Shown here: positions 41,801 to 53,800 of the stretch, one piece after another
How the letters are laid out: each line of letters opens with the position of its first letter
How positions within the stretch are numbered: position 1 is the stretch's first letter
NCBI GenBank assembly: GCA_002633005.1
Contig: NMRA01000263.1
Location: 486,143 to 550,142 of the forward strand
Direction of reading: 5' to 3'
Source: Phoronis australis
Lineage: Eukaryota > Phoronida > Phoronidae
DNA: 64,000 nt
Translations under genes and position numbers: made by a program
The notes under the pieces: model-generated
Databases searched by the model: none
Told to the model about the DNA's origin: nothing
Seen by the model: only the letters and a program-made list of their open reading frames with translations

Positions 41801-44800
41801 CTCTAAGCACAATTGGTCATCGAGACATTCACTGAAAATGAAGATGAAATTTGCTGACCACATCTGCCGCGCTGTCACATATTCAGGAAGAGATACAACT
41901 GACCAACACTTGGTGATGGAGATGATGCGGAACATCCCGTGTCAGCTGATACATATGGGAACAAGCTACTTACCTAGAATAACTAATGTTAAGCCGTTGA
42001 ACCACGCCCCTATGTATGTCATCACCCATAGCAGCAAACCAAACTGAAAATTCAAAGAAAGACATTACATGTAAAACACAAGTAAACTGGATTTTAGTTT
42101 CAAACCCTTATCCAGACACTCTTGAGTTTTTAAGAATAAAATGACAGAAACAAAAATGTGTTGTTTTTATCTCACGTGACAAGAGTATACTCATTCAATT
42201 CCAAGGGAGGGTTATCAAGATGTGAAAATACAAGCACACAAATGGAAGATCATTACCAAATCTGCTGGTTAAGAATATTCTCAACCGCCCATGGCTGTGC
42301 TTTTGATACATTTTCTATTCAAGATCCTGCTTCAAAACTTTTCGGATAAGGTATTCTGCTTCTAGAGTAAATAGCCCAATATCTGAAACTGAGGATCCAC
42401 CATGCTATGTAATTAAACAAAAATCTTAGAGAACGGAAGACCTGGATTGTACTAGACTTCCAACTTTATCCTCATGACTTGGCTCTTTGCATGACCTTAA
42501 CATGTAGTGTTCAAGCTACAACACAACACGCCCATCACACCAGGTCATCATGTCAGACTGGCATGTCACCAGCACACCTGGGGCCAAGACAACATACCTT
42601 GATAGACTCTACAAGATCTTTCACCATGAACAGGTCTCTGAGCTGAACCAGGACAGGGTTAAGTCGACCGGCCAACGTGTCAACGAGATCATGTACCTTG
42701 TTCACAGGCACAGTGACATCCATCTCCAGGAAATCTCTGAAGTGACCAGCAGGCAAAATACTGTTAGCTAACACTGACAAAGTTAAAGTCAAGTCACAGA
42801 CATGTCAAAAGTATCCACTAGTCAAAGTCAAAGTCGACCAATCAACTGTCCATCAACATACTTGATCTGTAATCTTTTGATATGATTACTTCAGGTTATG
42901 TAGACCCTTATTGACTTGTCGCTGCATTTAGCAAAATATTTACAGAACTACAGGTTTTAACTCGGTAAAACTATATATAATCTTTAGGAAAGCCTGTAGA
43001 ATTTGATTTTTGACTTAATACCAATCTGCTGTTGATCGGGTCATGTGACATTGTCCTGTTAGTAAAATTTAGCAAATAAAGGCAAATCCATCACAAAGCA
43101 ACGGTCTCAATAATATTAACATATTTCGTTTGATGATAATGTTCAAGATGAAAACTAAAAAAAACATAACGGCACGGCTCAACACTAACGGTTGCCCGAT
43201 TGCCCGTGCACATGTAGATTTTGCGTCGGGCAAGTGGAATTTGAAAAGTGCTTGCCCGATGGGCAAGTTAAAAAGCTGGCCATATAGGCAAGCAGATCCT
43301 AAGATTGTCTGCTTGACATTTGCTCCGAAGTAACGAACCCCGACACAAGCCTAAAAACCATCGAAAAAAGCTCGTGTGGCCGTCAAAGAAACTCCCGTCT
43401 TCGAATGAGCACCGAAAGGAAAATAGAACGAGTGTGATGCAGCATGCACAGATGACACCCGCGGTCAAATCCTTTCGATTCTCTGAACGTGCCCTGCAGT
43501 TTCTGAATAAGTTGTCACGTGATACTACTGATCGTCTGCACTCTGGCAAAACGTCCAAACAAGGAAGCCGTCCAGATGCTAAAAAAACGAGTTCAGGAAG
43601 AATCAAAGCAACAATATGAAACGAAAAGAGTGCGGGGATGGTTTCCGTCATGGGACGTTAGGTTTCCTGGCCTGCGAGACAGTGAACAAGGGATGACGTA
43701 TGATTTTTGCCGGCGTTTACCCATGTACCGAGCTGGAAGCACCGCGTTCGTCGGCGGATGTAAGTCATACAGATAAGCGCAAAAGCTAAAAAGTGAATGA
43801 TTGACCACATATTTTCTACACTACACAGCAGTTTTAAAGGCCTGGTATTTATTCAGGGGGAATTCCAAAGGAAAATCTTATGAATTCCCGGCTCCCGCTG
43901 GCGACTCCCGAAAGAAGAGGAATACGGTCTTCATGATTGTCGCTCTGAAGGGTGACTTTTTCGCGGCCTATCTATTTTTCAAAAATGTAATTATTTATTG
44001 AAAATAAAAGTATATGTGGCATTATTATATGTTAAAATTTGATTTTAATTTAATACAAGGTACCGATGACCAAAACTGTGCAAGATTTTTACGGATAGCA
44101 AAAATTCAAATTCAGGTTAAGCAAAGTTTAATGCATGAGGGCGTATAAACTAATGAATACACAGAAGTGTCTAGAGTTCATGTCCTACCTCATTTTGGCG
44201 CCTGTGAACGTGAGACAATGGTTTTGATACCATAGTTACTCTTCTAATTTGTCTCTCTAACGTTTTGACACACCTTATAAATATATGTTCTATGAGAAGA
44301 ATCGTTAAAAAGTAGCTACTCATAGCATGCACGACACAAGAGGAGGCTCAGCGCAGGCAGCCCTACGGTAACACATTACCTAGGTGTGCACATGCACGGT
44401 GCTATTTGGGATTGTACTTGGGGCAAGTGAATTTGTTGTTCGGGCAAGTAAAAATTTCAACTTCTTGCCCGAAGGGCAAGTGGCTTAAAAAGTTAATGTT
44501 GAGCCTGCATAACGGTACCGTAACAATTATCATTTGGAACTTGAAACATTGCCAAAGTGAAATTATAATAACAAATACCTTAACCAAACTTAACAACTTG
44601 ACATTTTGTTACACATTCTTACTCAGATATGTTAACCAAACTTAACACTTTGACATTTCCTTAGACTTCCTTACCTAGATACAAAGTTAATTTGGTCTCT
44701 GAGCAGCAATGTTATTTTTCTTGTAGACATTTGCCTACTCGCCCAACATAAAATAAAACAATCCCTCTGATGTCAACACGCCTAATAGACTCTTTCGGTT

Positions 44801-47800
44801 AGCAACATTCCCCCCCCCCCCCCCNNCCCCCCCCCCCCGCCTCTCTCCATTGTCCACTTGCCACAAAGTGTTACACACGCACTCACTTAAACGGGTCACC
44901 ATCTCCTGATTTCTGCACAGCGTTGACAACATTCTTGTAGACCTTGAAGCTAAAGGTGACGGTGAGTGCCGCCAACGACAGGTAGGAGAAGACGCTGATG
45001 AGCGAGAAGAATGAAAAGGAGAGAAGTACGAAGAGGAGACTGCCAAAGACCACACCCGTCTTCTTGACATCACGCCAGTAGACCAGGTCAACCACTACGG
45101 AGAGTATGGAAGTGACGGTTAGCCGACATCACATGTTACTTCAATTACATTGTATCAATATGTCATGACATGTCACGCTCATTGACTATAAAATCAGAAG
45201 TAAAACTGAAGAAGGGCAGTGAAAAGCTTGGTCAGTTGAAACAAGTTCAATAGCAGGGCTGTGTAGCAATCACAAAGAGCATCACAAAACTGTCAACTGA
45301 TTTTGAGTGGTTGATGGGTCTTCACTGTTCAGTTGGTTAGAGCACTACAAGTTTCTTGCCAACACAAGCCTTACACACTCTAAATAACATCCAGTTATTC
45401 TGTTACACAATGTGTGCACTGCTACACTACAATACACTGCACTCCTCAGTCTTCTAGAACCTAGCAACTGTTAGATCTTGTAATCCAAACAACATGTATT
45501 GATGAAAATAACAGTTCATACAAATAAATACAAATTAAGAGCAGAATTAACCTAATCTTTGCAACTGAAACAATGGTAGAGTCCAGACTAACAGGTAATA
45601 ACAAGTCAACTCTCTGCCTACATACCATGAACAACAAACATTGTCCACGACACTGAAGACAAAGCGACTGTTCCTTGAGTGTCCCCTATCACTACATGGC
45701 CAGACACACACACAGCTGCCTGCAACCAGGCTTAGTTCCAGTTGAGTGACAGACACAATTTTGCTCACTTCTACCACCCAGGTTATAGGTGGCATACTTA
45801 GAAGGACCGTGGACACATGCACAAAATATTTTGACATCCATGCATAGCGTGGAGAGAAATCAGCTTGTGCTTAGACAAAGGTCTTGTCTCTGAACACTGC
45901 CATTCATAAACTTTCAACACCTGAACGTGTTTCACCAATTTTCTCATAATTCCAGAGATTTGAAAGATAAGAAAAATGCGTCTCAGAACATAAGCCTCCT
46001 CATCATCTATTTCAAGAACTAAAAAGAAGCATATTCTGGGTACAAATGACAAGGTAACAATGTGAAGGCAGACACTGTGAGGAGACACCAGGACACATCT
46101 ATGACTGAAGCCTCTTTTCTACTCATGCAATATCAAACAACATCAGATAACACCACACTGAGGTGCTTTAATTTCACATTCCAAACATCAAATGTGCAGA
46201 ACAACTGTTAAGCCTACATAATTCACTAATGTTAATTAGGCAAACAGGGAGGCGCACTGATTCAATTCCTGACATATTTTTGTAATCCAAAATATCCAGA
46301 CGACCTGAATTTTTCGTGTTAGCTGAAAATCCCAAGAAACCTCAAAACTAAATCTGATGATTTAGTAAAGAAGATTTCCCCAAGTCAAGGTGCAAAATAC
46401 ACAAACTAAAAAGGGCAAATGACAAGATGTAGTGAAAACAGCTGTTCAATGAAATCTGGACTGTGATCCACATTCATGTTCCTGGATCAAGCTGCTTTAT
46501 TGGACAACAGAACATCAACTGTGTGTCTTGTCTGTTCAACAGGGAGAGCAGTTTGAAGCAGAAAAAAACGTTTAGATTTGCTAGTGTACATGACACTAAA
46601 CATGTTTATGCAGTTTCAGGAAAATGCGAAAATTTAGATCACTGCTAACTTTAGCATCTGTATGAATAATGCAGTCAAAGATTTTTTTCAACTGCATTCA
46701 GAGACCAAGGGCGCGAGTAGGATATCAGACATGAGATATTTCTTTCCATTGAACACGATGTTTTGAGTGTAGTCCACTAACAAACATAGTTAGCACATTC
46801 ACTGTATACTATACCACAGGTGTCTTTCACTGAGGCTGGGAATGAATAAAAGAAAGAAGACAAAATGAAACCATTAACAAAACTAGACACACTGTTACCA
46901 TATTGTACAGAGAACAGAAAACGGCAGTACAGTCTTTCAGACAACGATGCAATGGTGTGCTCCATGAGCACAAAGATGAGGGAGGGATCCTAAGACAGCA
47001 TACACTTCTGGTTACAGTATGGAGAGATAACAGACCATCAGCTGCTGGAATAAGCAGGTTGTTGGTAACAAGGTGCAATTGATGTTTTCAAAGCAGTATT
47101 CATAGACGTTCTAAAATATATCTCAAATCACACTGATAGGGCAATATTGGAAGATGTCTTGGCACATTGGTCAGAACACTTAAAACTCATCCACGTTCAA
47201 TACATTTGAGACAAGCACAGCAATTAAACACTGNGGTCTACACCAATTTTTTATTAAAAATGCTCACTACAGAAGGCTGTTTTGTAAACTTAGATGTAAA
47301 AACCTTGGTCTATGCATTTTTTTGGAAAAAAAATCTGTGTGTTTGGGGGGATTGCTGGGGATGGGGGGTTATGCGTCGAAATTATGGACGCCCTGGAATA
47401 TTGGGAACCTCATTTTGGACACCCTATTTTCGAAATCCTGGATGAAGGCCTGCGATGCGATGGTGTGCTCCATGAGCACAAAGATGAGGGAGGGATCCTA
47501 AGACAGCATACACTTCTGGTTACAGTATGGAGAGATAACAGACCATTAGCTGCTGGAATAAGCAGGTTGTTGGTAACAAGGTGCAATTGATGTTTTCAAA
47601 GCAGTATTCATAGACGTTCTAAAATATATCTAAAATCACACTGATAGGGCAATATTGGAAGATGTCTTGGTACATTGGTCAGAACACTTAAAACTCATCC
47701 ACGTTCAATACATTTGAGACAAGCACAGCAATTAAACACTGAATGGCAACATTAACATACATATAACATGCTCAAGGGAATTATTGACCAATAGAGTTGT

Positions 47801-50800
47801 AGAAGACTGCAAGGACTTGTGAGATATGTCCAGTAGATGAATAATGGGATGAGTCATGATCATGGGTCAATACAAGTAGGGACATCAGTCACTGGCAGTT
47901 TTTTTCCTTTTGATTGATTAGCTGCTGAAACCTGATTTCAAATGCCCCAGAAATCACTTTCCCATTATATCCAGGTTCTTAGATGTTCATTCCCTTGCTT
48001 AGATTCACTAGTAAGACCGAGCTCAGACGTGTAAGAGACTCTTTTGTGCAATGCTCGATTGTCTGCCGGTAAAGCTAAGATTTAAAACCGAGTCTCCCGA
48101 ACGGGAGTCCCGGGCTCAAACCACAGAACCACTGTCTCCCTTTCAAATGTGTTCAAAGCATAAAATACCCTTGGTAAGTCTGCACAGAACTTCAAGTAAT
48201 CAGTTTTGGTGCCCAATATCAAGCTGTGAGCAAGTTTGACAAAACTTGTTCTACCAGCTCTGTACAGAGCTCTTTAGGAAAGGTCATTTAATTGTAAATT
48301 ACCGAATTACACTCAATCACAATTCATTGGGATATGTCACTGAAATGCCCTCTATACCCACACATAATTTGCTGATAATATACAAAACTGATGGTATATT
48401 TGCTTGCAAGGCAGATGTGTTGGCATGCAAATCTACACAAGACCAGTCCATATTGACACATAGGCCAGTGGTTCCCTCTATAACTAGCTAGGTCAATGTC
48501 TGAGTGTCAAGACAACAAGGCCATGTAAACAGGACAAAATGAGATGATACATCATCTGACACTTTAATTTCATACCTAGTGATCAATGACATGCCCCAAC
48601 TCTGAGAATGGTAATTAGAAAAAACATCATCACAGCAATACAGATAACTTTCAATAACAAAGAACCACACAACTGACTTGTGCAGACACGGATATTCACA
48701 GACCAGATTTATCACTAGTTAAATTCTGAACATTATGCACACCTATGAAATCAATGTCTTGTCACGCTCTATATGACAGCAACACCAACTTATACAGCTG
48801 AAGTGTGACAAGACATTTCACAACACAACAAACTGCAATAGAGATGTACCACACTATTTGGTTGCTGTTGTTGATACATGTTTCCTGCTACACATACTCA
48901 CATCTGTTATTAATAGGTTTCAATCCATGTTCTGCAATGGGACTATTCTACACGCCAGATGAGAGTGGAAGAACAAATTTGTACGGCTGTGCACACTAAC
49001 TAGACACAAACCTCCCACAGGGCTTGGAATTTTCTTCTTTTAGGAGGATTTCCTTTTTTGATTTACATTTCTTGTTATTTTATTTCCAGTTACCTCTTTT
49101 TCCGTCTCTTTATCATTTTCTTGACTTTATTCATGCAAAAGCATTTAATTCAGTTAAAACTTACAACACGGAATTTTATATTTCTATCACACAAGCCTAT
49201 TTCTTTGTGGAACGCTGCGTCACCTGGGAAATTTTCTCTTTTTTTGTCAACGGTCATTCCAAGCCCGGCTCCTAACCTACTAAAGGATCAGGATCTCAGA
49301 GTTAATGAGATGTATGTAGCTCATCTCTGGTATGAGAAATTCAAACAATGTGGCCTCACTTCCATAAACAGTCGTGCATTGATCCACCAACTATGTAACA
49401 GTCACGTCACCTAATGCAAAAGGTAAGTATTTATATACATAGCTATGAATCACACGATGGCCAACTGCCAAGTTTGCAGTTTCCAAACGATTCATAAACA
49501 AACTAAAAAATCAATAGATGATGTGAATGTGCAGTGTGCCTGCCAACCTGTGTGTATGTTTAACTTAAACCATAATCAGAGTGAAGCCATAGATTTTTCT
49601 AGTTTCCACGGCCATTAGAGCTCAATTCTTAGTGACACCATCCATATTGGCATTCTTCAGGATCACAAGCTATCCAATTAACTGGCAAAAAACGATGCTC
49701 AATGCATAAAAACGCTGTTGAAGACATACAGTTACTAACAGTTAAATGCGCTAGGTCACTTGCTCTTCACTATAATGAGGATTGAGGAAATGAATAAAAC
49801 CTAAGCAACATCTCTACTTCTATGAAGAGTTGAATTGTCCAGACTAAGACCTGAAGGTATAAGCACAAGTTGACAATAAAGATAACACTACACATGACTC
49901 AAATGCAAACTGAGTTGCAAAAATACAGTAGAAACACCATAAGGGCTCTGTTTCATGAAAGTTTAAGCCTCAAGCTTGATCTCGATTGTTGGCATGACGT
50001 CAACTGCATCGTTCAAGAAGCACAACGTGACATGTGATGGAATGGCCGCATTGTTACTACAGCCTAAGCTAAAACCAAAACAGTTTCATGAAACGGAGTC
50101 ATGTAGGCTGTACACAAAATCTTTTTTATCAAGTATCATTATTTGTATCACACCAAGTCAATTTCAGATGTCGCAGTTGACTCACAACAGGATATCTACC
50201 CTGCTCAGACTGTCTTTACCTAACACACAGTACTGTGTAAATACCTCAGTCTAATTCTCAAGCTGCTTTAACATGAGACGCAGTTATAACCATGTCAGGC
50301 AGTTATAACCATGTCAGGCAGTTATAACCATGTCAGTGGACATGGCGCGACTTGCTCCACTTTAGGTGCATTTACACAACATTAGATCGCAAACTGGATC
50401 TGCGTGAGCCACTTACACGAAGACAATAACGGAATGTCCAAAACACATGGAAATGGAATGCCAGCTGATCCCCGAATACACACTATTGCGCAAGCCCATT
50501 GAAAGATGATCCATTTCCGCCCTGTTCCAGTTGTGTTTAGAGGTGCAGTTAACACTGAATAACTGATCGAGTGTAACTCGCTCTACCTAGTCCTATCCAA
50601 CAAGTGTCCCAAAACTGGCCGTCACGCCACGGAGACACTAGCTTTAGCGAGTGTCAATCGTGTTCACATGCACACTTGCACTGGTCACTGGAGCAGATGT
50701 TCCCTGTTAGCTGCACTAGGTCAGTTGTCTCTCATGGAAATGCAGCTTTAGTGTGCCTCATCTTTAGCATGAAGAGTGATAGAGTAGATAACCTGACAGA

Positions 50801-53800
50801 CAACCCAGCTACCACACAAAGAGTTCTTTAGGTATTAACCATGATGAGATAGCACAACACTATCAAACTAGGCACACTCAAAGTTCAACTAGATACCATG
50901 ACACAGCAGGTGTAGAAAAGCAGACAATTCCTAACAAAAATTTAGCCTTTTCAACAATAAAATCCTGCCAATCTTTTATAAAAATGATCACTAAAATTGA
51001 CTTTTTTCTTTTTTCAAATACTTTTAATATTGCTATCAAAACATTTTCTGATGTTACCTCTGGTATACTTAAAAATTATGAAGCATTTATTTGGTGCTAC
51101 CTGTCTTTTATAAAATAAATGAAAAAATTACACTTCCCTGCTACACTGTCTTACGCTGGTGAAATTTTCCCCCTAATGTCAATAACACACCTAATGTAAC
51201 AACCAGGCCAACTGATAATAGATTTATATTGTTCCTTGCTCATTTAGCAACTGTTAATCAATATCACAAGGTGATTAAATTTCATAATAGAATCGGACAG
51301 TCCACTGTTGTACTCATAACCTTACACNCCCCCCCCCCCCCCCCCCCCCCGAGGCCATGTGCTGGCCTGGGCAAGTTGATCAGTGACCAACTTCAGAAGG
51401 TGGAGAAGTAAATTCTACACCCAGTAACTTCTATAGGGGTAGCATTAGAGGTCTGATGTCGGCTAACTTCAACATGTCATTTCTAAAATCTATGAGTTTA
51501 TTTACAGCCTGGAGCCTATTTATAGGCTAAAGGTCAGTGTAAATAGACCAACAGATTTCATGTTACTTCATCACCACCTCAAAACTGTTTTAGCAAATAA
51601 CTTCAGTGCACTTCCTAATGGGTCATGATATGATTGATGTCTGTACTACCTTCAAAGGCCTTTCCCACTGAGTTAAATGTGCCACCAGAGGTGGGCTGTA
51701 AACACCACTAACCTCCCCATTAGCTCTGGTACTTAACCAACATCCAAGTTATCACAAATAGTGATGACCAGATCAGTCAATTTATCCCAAGGATGTCCTG
51801 TGACTTGACAAACTTTAAGTCTAAAGTAATGGTAATTCTTCACTTATTTCACTCAAAAATAGTTCTGAGTTTTCCATTGTTAAGATGTCGATTAACTTGC
51901 TGTGCAGGTCATCAAACGTTTTATGCCATCTTTACAGTAAAAGCAAAGCTGATAACAAATTGATATTTTTAATATTTATTTCAGAACTTGCAATGCATTA
52001 CGTGCCATTCTTGATGGAGACATCTGCACATAACTCCACCATATGACAACCATTCCCACTGTACGGAGGTGCTGACTCTTCTGTTGAATCTAGCTGTTCA
52101 CTCCTAAGTGAACTTTCGCTTTTAGTTCGGGCCAAGACGAAATTTTTGAGTTCCCTTAACACTGACATTAGTGAGACATGACCTCAAGGGAACTTGCTGA
52201 GCAACAGCTAGATGCTATTATTATTCGTATGTTTTTTCTCCAAATGGCAAATGAACAGGGTCGTCCAGGATTAAACAGCGACACTTGAATCTCGCAGTAT
52301 TTACCCACAATGCCGTAAACATCTGTCACACACATTTGCTGCCTCGTTTTTGTGCTACTAGAATTATTTGTTGTGGCCCAATTCTTTACAAGTTTTTCTC
52401 CGTTGCATTACTCTTTCATCCTTCCAATGCCAACGAAGTATTACTCCTGTGCTTTGGGATGCAAATCCAACATGAGAAACTTTGATAAATTGTACAAACA
52501 TCCATGGATACGTGATCTGAAAATTGAAATTCTTCGTCTTCCCGACATCAATGAGAAACACAAAAATCTGCCTAAATTCCCAAAACGAGGTCATGTGCTT
52601 TCTATTCTAATCTCCGAGACAAAGGAGAGTTCTATCGCCGTGTAATCCGGGATGGCCCTATTCCATAACAGGCAGCTCATACCACAAGCAATGCCTTATA
52701 GCCAGCAGAAGTTACACCTTTGGTATGAACAGGAAAATGTGAAGAAACAAAGCAAGCCTTTAGAGCATAACATACTGAGAAGCAATGCCAGACTAGGAAT
52801 TGTACTAAGACATGATACATTATCTGCAATATACTAGTTTTAATTATGCGTTCTAAGGGCCAACATCAAGATTGACATCATACTAGGAGTGTGAAAACTG
52901 AAATACAATTGTTGAGTCAACATATGAACAAGTAACAACAAACAAACAAACAAACAGACAGACAAACAAACAAACAACACCAATACCCATTACAAGAACC
53001 TTCACCAACAAGCAAGCAATGTACTCATAGATTACACGACACTACACTACACTGGAAGATAAATCCTTAAGAGAGTTTAAAGCCACTAAAACAATATGGA
53101 CATACCTTTGGGGTCAAAGCTCTTCACCCACGAGTTGAAACAGGCACCTAGAAGCCAAGAAACAAACGGAAACAACAGAGTGCACAAGGCGTCAAATCAC
53201 CACCACTAGGCAAGCAGCTTCGCTAATTATTCGTTCACATGCCCAGGAAACCTTTGTTGAACATTCACATAGTAAGAAGGAAGCTAGCCTGCAGTGACTA
53301 TGTGAACGCAGTCACCTATGGTCCGGTAGAAAGGTGATAGAGAAATTGATGAATGCGCATCATCGACAGGTGACGAAAGTGTTTGTTTGCTTGAAATAAA
53401 TTGTGACAGATTATGGTATGACAAGGCCAGCCTCCTTCACAGACAGCAGTAAATATGACAGAAAAACAATTTAAAAGCATCCTGAGCCTTCATATTTTGG
53501 ACTCAAACTTCGACAACCAACATTTAACTGCATTACCTTCAAATGGATGCTTTCAAATTTGAAATGCAGGCCGTCCACAGAAACCAGTCAAAATGCTTTT
53601 AAATTTCCAAGAAAGCGTTGGTAAGTAACTTAGATTAGTAAGCAAGACTGCTATAAAATAAAGTAAGCAACAAAACGCTGCCCAATTGGTGGCTGACAGC
53701 CAAATTTGCAATAAGCAGATAGAAAAATGAAGTCCCCTCCTAAAAGCACTGCAGAGTTTGCCAGTGATGGGTTTAACAGATATATATCAACCTAAATCTT

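Larger units (their letters stand above)
42737..44886. other. Reticulon intron containing the hAT element
   Basis: A 2.15-kb intron. The hAT copy fills about 60% of it, and a long C run with two N positions (44810-44838) lies near the upstream exon. Confidence 0.8.
45095..53105. other. 8-kb reticulon intron
   Basis: It contains a 289-bp duplication around N 47234, a MITE copy at 49018, a SINE-like piece near 48060, a 19-bp triplication at 50281, a poly-C run after N 51328 and a CAAA repeat at 52936. I find no exon with a matching phase here. Confidence 0.65.

Noticed and set aside
43268-43651. 127-codon minus-strand frame in the hAT element
   Set aside because: It overlaps the plus-strand transposase remnant, which fits a known finger better; the minus frame shows no motif.
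45328-45372. Box-A-like sequence (TGTTCAGTTGGTTAGAGCAC)
   Set aside because: No box B follows at tRNA distance and no cloverleaf is possible, so it is at most a decayed SINE or tRNA fragment.
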